Assembly: GCF_024448695.1 (NCBI RefSeq)
Contig: NZ_JAMOHY010000016.1
Span: 1-64,000, forward strand
DNA: 64,000 nucleotides
Direction of reading: 5' to 3'
Source: Stutzerimonas stutzeri
Lineage (GTDB): Bacteria > Pseudomonadota > Gammaproteobacteria > Pseudomonadales > Pseudomonadaceae
Shown here piece after piece: positions 35,086 through 43,486 of the stretch. The position numbers were made by a program, and so were the translations under genes. The first letter of the stretch is position 1, and the number at the start of each line of letters is the position of its first letter. The notes beneath the pieces are model-generated. The model worked only from the letters and a program-made list of their open reading frames with translations. It was not told the DNA's origin and ran no database searches.

Positions 35086-38061
35086 ATGATCGACTCTCAA
35101 CACGCGCAGACAACAGCTACCGCCGCGCCATCCGCGCTTGGCAGGATGCTGGTGCGGTGTGCGCGCCTGTTGCTGCCCAAGCGGCTGGCCAATCATTTCC
35201 AGGCGCTGCGCTATTCGGCGATTGCCCTGGAGGCCATTGACGAACGAATTCTGATCAGCGATTTCAGTGGGCGCTTGCGTTTCCTCAACGGAGGGGCCGA
35301 AACCATGTTCGGCCTGCGCAATGGCGAGGCCTCGCGCTATCGCCTGCAGGAGCTGTTGCCTGGTCTGGACAAGCAGGCATTCGACGCCAGCAACGCAGAA
35401 GCCGATCTGTGTCTGGATATCGTACGGGTTCTGCAGGGCGGCGAGTGGCGCATGTTTACTGTGACCCGCCGTGCCTTGCGCCAGGATGATGCAGGGCTGG
35501 TGGCGTCCGGGTTCGTCTGGGTGTTGCGTGACGTGACCCGCGAGAAGCAGGCGCAAAGTGCATTGGTCGAGCGCGAGCGCTTCTGGTCTGAAGTGTTGCG
35601 GGCCGTACCCGACACCCTTTATGTACAGGATTTGTCGAGCGGCCAGCTGCTGTTCAGCAACAGCAATCTGGCCGTGCGGCTGGGCTATAGCGAGGAAGAG
35701 CGCGGGGCGGATGGCAATGCGTTCTGGCAGCGCATCTGTCATCCGGATGATGCGGAATACATCTGGCGGCTGCTGGCGCTGCGTGGCTCGATGTCCGACG
35801 AGGTGGGGCAGGAATCGCTGTTGCGCTGGCGTCACCATGACGGAGGCTGGCGTTGGTTCAATATCAGCGAAAAGGTGCTGGCGCGTGACGAGCAGGGCCG
35901 CGTACAGCGCCTGATCGGGGTGGCTCGCGATGTCACTGCCAATGTCGAGCATAGCCACTCGCTGCGTGACAGCGAGCGCCGCTATCGCATGCTGGCCGGT
36001 AGCCTGCGGGATGTGATCTTCACCACCGACAGTGCGGTACGCATCAATTACATCAGTCCGGCAGTGCAGCCGGTGCTCGGCTATAGCCCGGAGTGGGCGC
36101 TGCAGCATGGTCTCGATCAGCTGGTCACCCGCTCGCGCCAGGCTGCACGTTTCTATGAGTTGATGCGTCGGGTGCGTCGTGCCTCCTTCAATGCCGAGGC
36201 GCTGGCAGAGCTGGGCGAGAACCTACGGGGCGAGACACTGTATTTCGATTGCCGCGCCGCCGATGGGCGAATAGTGGCGATTGAATTGCGGGTCATGCTG
36301 CTCTGGGACGAGCACCAGCGCTTCGACGGCGCCCTTTGCATTGGTCGCGACATCAGCGAGCAGCGTCAGGCGGAAAAGGAGCTGCGTCGCGCCGCCACCG
36401 TATTCGAGCACTCCACGGCGGCCATTCTGGTTACCGATCCGGATGGCCGCATCGTCCAGGTCAATTCGGCATTTAATCGCATCACCGGCTATGGTGCCGA
36501 TGAAGTGATGGGACGCTGGCCAACGATGCTTGGCGCGGATGTCGAGCAGAGTACCCAGATGGGTTTCATACTCGCTCAGATCGCCGAGAGCGGCAGCTGG
36601 GAGGGCGAGTTCTGGGTCAAGCGCAAGACGGGTGAGGCGCAGCCCTGCTGGGTCGGCATTACAGCCGTGCGCGATGACGAGAACGAGCTGGTCAGTTATG
36701 TCTGCTTCTTCAGCGATATGAGCGAGCACAAGGCCAGCGAGCGACGCATTCATCGTCTTGCCTACTATGACAGCCTGACGCAGCTGCCCAATCGCGCGCT
36801 GTTCCAGGACCGGCTCCACAGCAGCCTGCAGCTGGCTGCGCGCCACGCCAGCTGGGTGGTGCTGATGTTCCTCGACCTGGATCGCTTCAAGCCGATCAAT
36901 GACTCGCTTGGCCATGCTGCCGGCGATCGCATGCTTCGGGAGGTTGCGGTGCGGCTTGAGGGTTGCGTGGAGGAAGGCGATACGGTGGCGCGCATGGGTG
37001 GCGACGAGTTCACCTTTTTGCTGCAACCGGTGGGTGGGCGCGATGAGGCGTTGTCCAGGGCGGTGCATGTGGCTGAGCGGGTTCTTGAAAGCCTGACCGT
37101 GCCTTTCGTGCTCTCGGGGCGCGAGTTCTTCGTCACGGCCAGCATCGGCATTGCGCTCGGTCCGCAGGACGGTAAGGACATGAGCCAGCTGATGAAAAAC
37201 GCCGATACCGCGATGTACCACGCCAAGGAGCGAGGCAAGAACAACTTTCAGTTTTACCAGGCCGAAATGAACGCCAGCGCGCTGGAGCGTCTGGAGCTGG
37301 AAAGCGACCTGCGTCGTGCCATCGAGCAACGCCAGTTCGTGCTGCACTACCAGCCGCAATATCTGGCCGATGGCGTGACCCTGACCGGGGTCGAGGTACT
37401 GTTGCGCTGGTGGCATCCTTCCCGTGGGCTGGTGCCACCGGGTGACTTCATTCCGGCGCTGGAGGAGCTGGGGCTGGTGGTGGAAGTCGGTGACTGGGTG
37501 CTGGATGAAGCCTGCCGGCAGATAGCCGACTGGCAAGTCGCCGGCCTGAGGGTGCCAAGGGTTTCAATCAACCTTTCGGCACGGCAGTTCGGCGATGGCC
37601 GGCTGGGCCAGCGCATTGCCGCGATCCTGCAGGCCAGGGGCATCGAGCCGTCCTGTCTGGAACTGGAGCTGACCGAGAGCATCCTGATGCGTGACATCAG
37701 CGAGGCGATGGATATGCTCGAATCACTCAAGCGGCTGGGGCTTTCGATCGCCATCGACGACTTCGGCACCGGCTATTCTTCCCTGAACTACCTCAAGCAA
37801 CTGCCCATCGATGTGCTCAAGATTGATCGCACCTTTGTCGATGGGCTGCCGCAAAGTGAGCAGGACGGCCAGATCACCCGTGCGATCATCGCCATGTCGC
37901 ACAGCCTGAACCTGTCGGTGATCGCCGAGGGCGTGGAAACCCAGGCGCAACTGGATTTTCTGCGCAAGCATGGCTGTGACGAAGTACAGGGCTTCTTTCT
38001 GGGGCGACCGATGCCGGCCGAGCAGTTGGCGCTGGCCTGTCTGGGTGGTCGCAGCGCCTGA
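35086..38061 (+). CDS. MorA-like PAS-GGDEF-EAL c-di-GMP enzyme
   Basis: A 991-residue protein. Four PAS-type domains fill about residues 50-560, a GGDEF domain with intact RMGGDEF lies near 636, and an EAL domain starts as EVLLRW near 765 with DDFGTGYSSLNYL near 890. Both catalytic cores look active (EVL is an accepted EAL variant). Gene order with glyA, mapZ and radA matches the MorA locus (PA4601), but P. aeruginosa MorA is about 1400 residues with N-terminal membrane helices; none are visible here. The ATG at 35086 is preferred over a TTG at 35080. Confidence 0.88.
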   Translation: MIDSQHAQTTATAAPSALGRMLVRCARLLLPKRLANHFQALRYSAIALEAIDERILISDFSGRLRFLNGGAETMFGLRNGEASRYRLQELLPGLDKQAFDASNAEADLCLDIVRVLQGGEWRMFTVTRRALRQDDAGLVASGFVWVLRDVTREKQAQSALVERERFWSEVLRAVPDTLYVQDLSSGQLLFSNSNLAVRLGYSEEERGADGNAFWQRICHPDDAEYIWRLLALRGSMSDEVGQESLLRWRHHDGGWRWFNISEKVLARDEQGRVQRLIGVARDVTANVEHSHSLRDSERRYRMLAGSLRDVIFTTDSAVRINYISPAVQPVLGYSPEWALQHGLDQLVTRSRQAARFYELMRRVRRASFNAEALAELGENLRGETLYFDCRAADGRIVAIELRVMLLWDEHQRFDGALCIGRDISEQRQAEKELRRAATVFEHSTAAILVTDPDGRIVQVNSAFNRITGYGADEVMGRWPTMLGADVEQSTQMGFILAQIAESGSWEGEFWVKRKTGEAQPCWVGITAVRDDENELVSYVCFFSDMSEHKASERRIHRLAYYDSLTQLPNRALFQDRLHSSLQLAARHASWVVLMFLDLDRFKPINDSLGHAAGDRMLREVAVRLEGCVEEGDTVARMGGDEFTFLLQPVGGRDEALSRAVHVAERVLESLTVPFVLSGREFFVTASIGIALGPQDGKDMSQLMKNADTAMYHAKERGKNNFQFYQAEMNASALERLELESDLRRAIEQRQFVLHYQPQYLADGVTLTGVEVLLRWWHPSRGLVPPGDFIPALEELGLVVEVGDWVLDEACRQIADWQVAGLRVPRVSINLSARQFGDGRLGQRIAAILQARGIEPSCLELELTESILMRDISEAMDMLESLKRLGLSIAIDDFGTGYSSLNYLKQLPIDVLKIDRTFVDGLPQSEQDGQITRAIIAMSHSLNLSVIAEGVETQAQLDFLRKHGCDEVQGFFLGRPMPAEQLALACLGGRSA

Positions 38062-38175
38062 GGGTGCAGGCATGTTCATGTTGCACATGACGACGCCTCA
38101 TACCCGCGTCCCGGTGGATGAGGTAGAATCCGCGCCTCACTTTACATACCGCCAGCTGATTCTCAGAGGACTGCC

Positions 38176-39429
38176 ATGTTCAGCCGTGATTTGACCCTCG
38201 CCAAATACGACGCCGATCTTTTCGCTGCCATGCAGCAGGAAGCCCAGCGTCAGGAAGACCACATCGAGCTGATCGCCTCGGAGAACTACACCAGCCCAGC
38301 CGTGATGGAAGCCCAGGGCAGCGTGCTGACCAACAAGTACGCCGAGGGTTATCCAGGCAAGCGCTACTACGGCGGCTGCGAATTCGTCGACATCGTCGAG
38401 CAGCTTGCCATCGACCGCGCCAAGGAACTGTTCGGCGCCGATTACGCCAACGTCCAGCCGCACGCCGGCTCCCAGGCCAACGCTGCTGTTTACCTGGCGC
38501 TGCTCAGCGCTGGCGACACCATCCTCGGCATGAGCCTGGCTCACGGTGGTCACCTGACCCACGGCGCCAGCGTTTCCTCCTCGGGCAAGCTGTACAACGC
38601 CGTGCAGTACGGCATCAACGACCAGGGCCTGATCGACTACGACGAAGTCGAGCGTCTGGCCGTCGAGCACAAGCCGAAGATGATCGTTGCCGGTTTCTCC
38701 GCTTATTCACAGCTGCTGGATTTCGCCCGCTTCCGCGAAATCGCCGACAAGGTTGGTGCCTACCTGTTCGTCGACATGGCTCACGTGGCCGGTCTGGTCG
38801 CCGCTGGCGTCTACCCGAATCCGGTGCCGTTCGCCGATGTGGTCACCACCACCACTCACAAGACCCTGCGCGGACCGCGCGGCGGCCTGATCCTGGCGCG
38901 TGCCAACGCCGAGATCGAGAAGAAGCTCAATTCAGCGGTATTCCCCGGTGCCCAGGGCGGCCCGCTGGAGCATGTCATTGCCGGCAAGGCAGTGTGCTTC
39001 AAGGAAGCCCTGCAGCCGGAATTCAAGACCTACCAGCAGCAGGTGGTGAAGAACGCCCAGGCCATGGCTGAAGTGTTCATCCAGCGCGGCTTCGACGTGG
39101 TGTCCGGCGGCACCCAGAACCACCTGTTCCTGCTCAGCCTGATCAAGCAGGACATCACCGGCAAGGATGCTGATGCTGCCCTGGGCAACGCGCACATCAC
39201 CGTGAACAAGAACAGCGTGCCGAACGACCCGCGTTCCCCGTTCGTCACCTCCGGTCTGCGTATCGGCACTCCGGCCGTTACCACTCGCGGCTTCGGCGAG
39301 ACCGAGTGCCGTGACCTGGCCGGCTGGATCTGCGACATCCTCGACAACATGGGCGACGAATCGGTGATCGACGCGGTCCGCGCCAAGGTCGAAGCGGTCT
39401 GTGCCAAGTTCCCGGTATACGGCAACTAA
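38176..39429 (+). CDS. glyA: Serine hydroxymethyltransferase
   Basis: A 417-residue PLP enzyme that converts serine and tetrahydrofolate to glycine and methylene-THF. It has the N-terminal [24 protein letters not shown], and [14 protein letters not shown] with the PLP Lys near residue 230. AGAGGACTGCC precedes the ATG. It ends with a clear terminator. In P. aeruginosa the glyA at this position is one of two or three copies. Confidence 0.97.
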   Translation: MFSRDLTLAKYDADLFAAMQQEAQRQEDHIELIASENYTSPAVMEAQGSVLTNKYAEGYPGKRYYGGCEFVDIVEQLAIDRAKELFGADYANVQPHAGSQANAAVYLALLSAGDTILGMSLAHGGHLTHGASVSSSGKLYNAVQYGINDQGLIDYDEVERLAVEHKPKMIVAGFSAYSQLLDFARFREIADKVGAYLFVDMAHVAGLVAAGVYPNPVPFADVVTTTTHKTLRGPRGGLILARANAEIEKKLNSAVFPGAQGGPLEHVIAGKAVCFKEALQPEFKTYQQQVVKNAQAMAEVFIQRGFDVVSGGTQNHLFLLSLIKQDITGKDADAALGNAHITVNKNSVPNDPRSPFVTSGLRIGTPAVTTRGFGETECRDLAGWICDILDNMGDESVIDAVRAKVEAVCAKFPVYGN

Positions 39430-39449
39430 GCGTTCGAACGCTGCATCGG

Positions 39450-39471
39450 AAAGCCCGCGAAAGCGGGCTTT
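39450..39471 (+). terminator. Rho-independent terminator of glyA
   Basis: AAAGCCCGC-GAAA-GCGGGCTTT, a nine-base perfect stem with a GAAA tetraloop followed by CTGTTGT, 20 bases after the glyA stop. Confidence 0.85.
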
Positions 39472-39573
39472 CTGTTGTCTGCAGGTGGCAAGTGCGTACA
39501 TCTTGATTCTGGTCGTCGTGACACATGTCCGACGCGCTAGACTGCCATCACCTGCCCGCCTGGAGTACGACGC

Positions 39574-40035
39574 ATGTTCAAGCGCGCCACTGGTGTGATC
39601 CTGCCGCCGCCGGTCATCTATCTGCTGTTTCTCGCCGCTGCCTGGCTGTTGGAATCGGTGTTGCCGATCGCGCTGCCGGAGAACCTCTGGACGGACTACA
39701 TCGGCTGGGGGCTGATCGACGCGGGCGTACTGCTGATGCTCTGGGCTGGACTGCTGATGCTGTGGCGCAAGACCACGGTCAACCCCTACGGCAAGCCTGC
39801 CAAACTGCTGGAAGAAGGGCCGTTCCGTTTTTCACGCAATCCCATTTACCTGGCCGACAGCCTGATCTATTGCGGTATCGCACTGCTGTGGAGCAGCCTC
39901 TGGCCATGGCTATTGCTGCCGGCGCTGATCTACAGCATGCAGCGCGGGGTGATTGTGCATGAGGAAAGATTGCTGACTCGGCTGTTTGGCGAGGCGTATG
40001 GTAACTATTGCCAGCGTGTTCGCCGCTGGCTGTGA
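39574..40035 (+). CDS. Isoprenylcysteine carboxyl methyltransferase (ICMT)-family membrane protein
   Basis: A 153-residue protein with four or so membrane helices and the family core GPFRFSRNPIYLADSLIY near residues 85-105, followed by HEERLLTRLFGEAYGNYCQRVRRW. Members of this family methylate lipids or isoprenoid-type thiols and phospholipids; in bacteria the substrate is generally unknown. It stands between glyA and mapZ in the same direction, about 140 and 50 bases from them. Confidence 0.85.
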   Translation: MFKRATGVILPPPVIYLLFLAAAWLLESVLPIALPENLWTDYIGWGLIDAGVLLMLWAGLLMLWRKTTVNPYGKPAKLLEEGPFRFSRNPIYLADSLIYCGIALLWSSLWPWLLLPALIYSMQRGVIVHEERLLTRLFGEAYGNYCQRVRRWL

Positions 40036-40086
40036 CAGCGGCGTGCCTGCGGGCATGACGATACAGTGATTGAGGAGTAATTTTTG

Positions 40087-40455
40087 ATGAGCAATACCCC
40101 CAGCGAACGCCGACGCTTTCAGCGCTTCGCCTTCGATGCTGAAACCGAGCTGGTGCAGGGCGCGCGACACTGGACGGTTGAACTGCACGACCTGTCGCTC
40201 AAGGGCCTGCTGGTGCACCGACCGGCAGACTGGGATGTCGAGCCCGCGCAATCGCTCGAAGCGCGGATACGGCTGTCTGCTGACACCGAAGTGCGCATGA
40301 CGGTCGAGATGACGCGCACCGATGGCGAGCTGGTCGGGCTGGTCTGCCGGCACATCGATGTCGACTCGATCAGTCATCTGCGGCGGCTGATCGAACTCAA
40401 TCTGGGTGATGAAGCCCTGCTCGAGCGCGAGCTGGCGGCGCTGGGGGAGCCCTGA
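40087..40455 (+). CDS. mapZ: PilZ domain c-di-GMP receptor MapZ
   Basis: A 122-residue single PilZ domain protein with the c-di-GMP motifs RRRFQRF (residues 8-14) and DLSLKG (about 36-41). Its C-terminus, DSISHLRRLIELNLGDEALLERELA, closely matches my recollection of PA4608 (MapZ). MapZ binds the chemotaxis methyltransferase CheR1 when loaded with c-di-GMP. The ATG at 40087 is preceded by GAGGAG at nine bases. Location near a MorA-type enzyme matches the P. aeruginosa order. Confidence 0.9.
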   Translation: MSNTPSERRRFQRFAFDAETELVQGARHWTVELHDLSLKGLLVHRPADWDVEPAQSLEARIRLSADTEVRMTVEMTRTDGELVGLVCRHIDVDSISHLRRLIELNLGDEALLERELAALGEP

Positions 40456-40469
40456 TATCCGCTTCAGTG

Positions 40470-40520
40470 GAGCAGCTTCAGCGCGAACTTCGCGGATAAA
40501 TCCGCTCCCACAAAAGCAGG
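40470..40520. repeat. Short Pseudomonas intergenic repeat (GCGGATAAATCCGC type)
   Basis: GCGGAT-AA-ATCCGC (40492-40505) is a perfect hairpin, flanked by GTGGAGC and by CTCCCACAAAA. This core is a familiar extragenic repeat in Pseudomonas. It lies between the convergent mapZ and radA genes. Confidence 0.5.
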
Positions 40521-40551
40521 ATGCTCCATTAATTCGTAACGGGGACGTGGT

Positions 40552-41913
40552 CTATTCGAACAGCGCATCCAGCGCCTGATCCAGGCGCGTCACGGCGATG
40601 ACCTGCAGACCGGCTGGCGCTTCCTTGGGCGCATTGGCCTTGGGCACGATGGCGCGCTTGAACCCGTGCTTGGCGGCTTCCTTCAGGCGCTCCTGGCCGC
40701 TGGGAACAGGGCGGATCTCACCGGAAAGGCCGACTTCGCCGAACACCAGCAGATCGCTGTCCAGCGGCCTGTTGCGCAGGCTGGAAATCACCGCGGCCAT
40801 CAGCGCCAGATCCGCCGCCGTCTCCAGCACCTTGACGCCACCCACCACGTTGACGAACACGTCCTGATCGTAGGTCGGGATGCTGCCGTGCCGATGCAGC
40901 ACGGCCAGCAGCATCGCCAGGCGGTTCTGATCCAGGCCCAGGGTGACGCGACGCGGGTTGGCCAGGTGGCTGGTATCGACCAGCGCCTGCACTTCCACCA
41001 GCATCGGTCGGGTGCCTTCCCAGGTGGCCATGACCACGCTGCCGGGCACCGCCTCCTGGGCGCGGGTGAGGAAGATCGCCGAGGGGTTGGTGACCTCCTT
41101 CAGGCCCTTGTCGGTCATGCCGAATACGCCTAGCTCGTTGATCGCGCCGAAGCGGTTCTTCACCGCCCGCAGCAAGCGCAGGCGACCGTCGGATTCACCC
41201 TCGAAATACAACACGGTATCGACCATGTGTTCCAGTACGCGCGGCCCGGCCAGCGCGCCTTCCTTGGTGACATGGCCGACGAGGAAGATCGCCGTGCCGC
41301 TCTGCTTGGCGAAGCGCACCAGCAGCGCCGCGCTTTCCCGTACCTGGGAGACGCCGCCGGGTGCGGACTGCAGCTGTTCGGTAAAGATGGTCTGGATCGA
41401 GTCGATCACCATGACCTTGGGTTTTTCCCGTCGGGCGGTGGCGATGATGGATTCGATGCAGGTCTCGGTCATGACCTTCAACTTGTCCTGCGGCAGATCC
41501 AGGCGCCGGGCGCGCATGGCGACCTGTTGCTGGGACTCCTCGCCCGTGACATACAGTGCGGGGAAGCGCTGGGCGATGGCGCACAGGGTCTGTAACAGGA
41601 TGGTGGATTTGCCGATGCCCGGATCGCCGCCGATCAGCACCACCGAGCCGTCCACCAGCCCGCCGCCAAGGACGCGGTCCAGCTCGCCGGAAGCCGTGGA
41701 GAAGCGCGGCACTTCCTCGACGCTGACTTCGGCCAGGGTTTTGATATTGGCCTGATCGCCAGCCCAGCCGGCGCGCCCCGAGGGCGGTGCGGCACCGTCG
41801 ATGATGGTTTCCACCAGGGTATTCCAGGCACCACAATCACCGCATTGCCCGGCCCACTTGGGAAAGGTCGAGCCGCATTCGGTGCAGCCGTACATGCGCT
41901 TGGCCTTGGCCAT
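40552..41913 (-). CDS. radA: DNA repair protein RadA
   Basis: A 453-residue RecA-like protein with an N-terminal zinc finger (CTECGSTFPKWAGQCGDCG), Walker A GGDPGIGKST near residue 100, the RadA-specific KNRFG motif near 260 and a C-terminal Lon-like domain (FGEVGLSGEIRPV). RadA processes recombination intermediates and promotes branch migration. I chose the ATG at 41913 (MAKAKRMYGC), the universal RadA start. Confidence 0.96.
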   Translation of the reverse strand: MAKAKRMYGCTECGSTFPKWAGQCGDCGAWNTLVETIIDGAAPPSGRAGWAGDQANIKTLAEVSVEEVPRFSTASGELDRVLGGGLVDGSVVLIGGDPGIGKSTILLQTLCAIAQRFPALYVTGEESQQQVAMRARRLDLPQDKLKVMTETCIESIIATARREKPKVMVIDSIQTIFTEQLQSAPGGVSQVRESAALLVRFAKQSGTAIFLVGHVTKEGALAGPRVLEHMVDTVLYFEGESDGRLRLLRAVKNRFGAINELGVFGMTDKGLKEVTNPSAIFLTRAQEAVPGSVVMATWEGTRPMLVEVQALVDTSHLANPRRVTLGLDQNRLAMLLAVLHRHGSIPTYDQDVFVNVVGGVKVLETAADLALMAAVISSLRNRPLDSDLLVFGEVGLSGEIRPVPSGQERLKEAAKHGFKRAIVPKANAPKEAPAGLQVIAVTRLDQALDALFE

Positions 41914-42028
41914 GGGAACTCCGGGTCGTGGAAGGGGAGTCGCATGATAGCGGCTGACTTGATTGTCATCAGCCACAAGTGGCGCGCGAATGGCCAGACT
42001 GTGCGCAACCGATCAGGAGTGAACCACC

Positions 42029-42463
42029 ATGCGCCATCTGTTGTTTTTACATCTGCTGGGGGCCAGCGTCTGGGTCGGCGGGCATCTGGTACTGCTGTTC
42101 GGTGTGCTGCCCAGGGCCATGCGCGAGCGCGATCCGCAACCGGTGCGCAATTTCGAGCAGATTTACGAACGTATCGGTATTCCGGCGCTGTTGGTGCAGA
42201 TCATTACCGGGTTATGGATGGCCAGTCTGTGGCTACCCCACTCGCAATGGTTTGGCGGATCGCCCATCGCTCATCTGATACAGGCCAAGCTGGTGCTGCT
42301 GGGCTTCACTGCGCTGCTCGGCGTACATGCTCGCCTGGCGCTGATTCCGAAGCTCGACGCCCAGCGCCTGCCGCAGCTGGGGCTGCACATTCTGCTGATT
42401 ACCCTGACGGCAGTAGTTTTCGTCTGGGTGGGGGCGGGGTTCAGGTTTGGTGGGCTTTTGTAG
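42029..42463 (+). CDS. CopD-family small membrane protein
   Basis: A 144-residue protein with four membrane helices and conserved His residues (MRHLLFLHLLGASVWVGGHL, AHLIQAKLVLLGF, LGVHARLALIPKL). This resembles the CopD/DUF2269-type heme or copper membrane family. The HxxGxxxWxGxH pattern in helix 1 is the strongest signal. It is divergent from radA. Copper transport is not shown; such short members may bind heme. Confidence 0.75.
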   Translation: MRHLLFLHLLGASVWVGGHLVLLFGVLPRAMRERDPQPVRNFEQIYERIGIPALLVQIITGLWMASLWLPHSQWFGGSPIAHLIQAKLVLLGFTALLGVHARLALIPKLDAQRLPQLGLHILLITLTAVVFVWVGAGFRFGGLL

Positions 42464-42537
42464 GGGAGGTTGCGCATTGGCTAAACCGGCCTGCGACAGA
42501 CGAAGCCTTTACCTCGCGAGGGGGTTATGCCCAAAGA

Positions 42538-42562
42538 AAAGCCCGCCGTGATGGCGGGCTTT
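42538..42562 (-). terminator. Rho-independent terminator of the YdcH-like gene
   Basis: AAAGCCCGCC pairs with GGCGGGCTTT across five bases. On the minus strand it is followed by TCTTTGG. It lies 19 bases after the stop codon at 42581. Confidence 0.85.
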
Positions 42563-42580
42563 GCGGATGTCCCTCGGCAT

Positions 42581-42838
42581 TTAGCCGCCGCAACCACCAC
42601 AGCAGCTGCCGGAGGCGTGCTTGAGGCTCTTGGCAATGTCGCTTTTCAGTGAAGCGTGTTCCTGTTCGAGTGCCTCAAGTGCTGTGCCGTCCAGGTTCTC
42701 ACTGCCTTCCAGGCGCTGGGTCAGTGCTTCGTAAGCTTCGGCCTTACGGGCGAAGATCGGGTTTTCCTGACAGAGCTTCTGCAGTTGCGCGCTCTTTTCA
42801 GGGAAGTCTTTACTCAGGGATTGAAGTTCGAGGTGCAT
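42581..42838 (-). CDS. YdcH-like small coiled-coil protein with C-terminal CCGGCGG
   Basis: An 85-residue protein. Residues 1-70 resemble YdcH/DUF465 (SLSKDFPEKSAQLQKLCQ, KAEAYEALTQRLEG, LEQEHASLKSDIAKSLK), predicted helical hairpins. The tail HASGSCCGGCGG adds three Cys and Gly residues unlike ordinary YdcH proteins and could bind a metal or iron-sulfur cluster. Function unknown. In P. aeruginosa a YdcH-type gene lies between radA and mscL, as here. Confidence 0.75.
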   Translation of the reverse strand: MHLELQSLSKDFPEKSAQLQKLCQENPIFARKAEAYEALTQRLEGSENLDGTALEALEQEHASLKSDIAKSLKHASGSCCGGCGG

Positions 42839-43051
42839 GAGAGCTGCTCCGGGTTGAAAGTCGCTACCTTATAGCCGGTGCTGGCATTCACCGGTTGACG
42901 GCGATCAAGCGAGCGATATCCTCTCGCCCCAGTCGTCGGACGGCGACTGCTCTGGCAAGCCTTCCGAAGGGCGCCTATGCTCTACGACGGTTGTTTCGCT
43001 GCGGTTGGACGGAACACCGATGCAAGCCCATTAGCACAAGGATTTTTCGAT

Positions 43052-43462
43052 ATGAGTCTGATCAGCGAATTCAAGGCGTTTGCCGTCAGGGGCAATGTGA
43101 TCGACATGGCCGTGGGCATCATCGTCGGCGCAGCGTTCACCAAGATTGTTTCCTCCTTCGTTGCGGACGTGGTCACGCCACCACTGGGGATTCTGATTGG
43201 TGGGGTGGACTTCTCCGATCTGGCCATCGTGCTCAAGGAGGCCGTGGGCGATACACCGGCGGTCACGCTGAGTTACGGGAGTTTCCTCCAGACGATATTC
43301 GACTTCACCATCGTGGCCTTTGCGATCTTCCTGGCGATCAAGGCCATCAACCACCTCAAGCGCAAGGAAGCCGAAGCACCCTCGGCACCACCGGCGCCCT
43401 CGAAGGAAGAGATACTGCTGACCGAAATCCGTGATGCGCTGCGTGCGCAGAACCGGCCCTAG
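43052..43462 (+). CDS. mscL: Large-conductance mechanosensitive channel
   Basis: A 136-residue MscL with the N-terminal amphipathic helix and first membrane helix ([24 protein letters not shown]...), a periplasmic loop, second helix (about 75-100) and a cytoplasmic Glu/Ala/Pro-rich helix ([24 protein letters not shown]). It opens under membrane tension to release solutes on osmotic downshock. ACAAGGATTTTTCGAT upstream gives the ribosome site. Convergent with norD. Confidence 0.96.
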   Translation: MSLISEFKAFAVRGNVIDMAVGIIVGAAFTKIVSSFVADVVTPPLGILIGGVDFSDLAIVLKEAVGDTPAVTLSYGSFLQTIFDFTIVAFAIFLAIKAINHLKRKEAEAPSAPPAPSKEEILLTEIRDALRAQNRP

Positions 43463-43486
43463 CAGGCCGTATTCAACGGCCTGCTA
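43460..43486. terminator. Shared hairpin between convergent mscL and norD
   Basis: TAGCAGGCCG (43460-43469) pairs perfectly with CGGCCTGCTA (43477-43486). The left arm contains the mscL stop TAG, and the right arm contains the norD stop on the other strand. No long T-tract follows on either strand. Confidence 0.55.
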
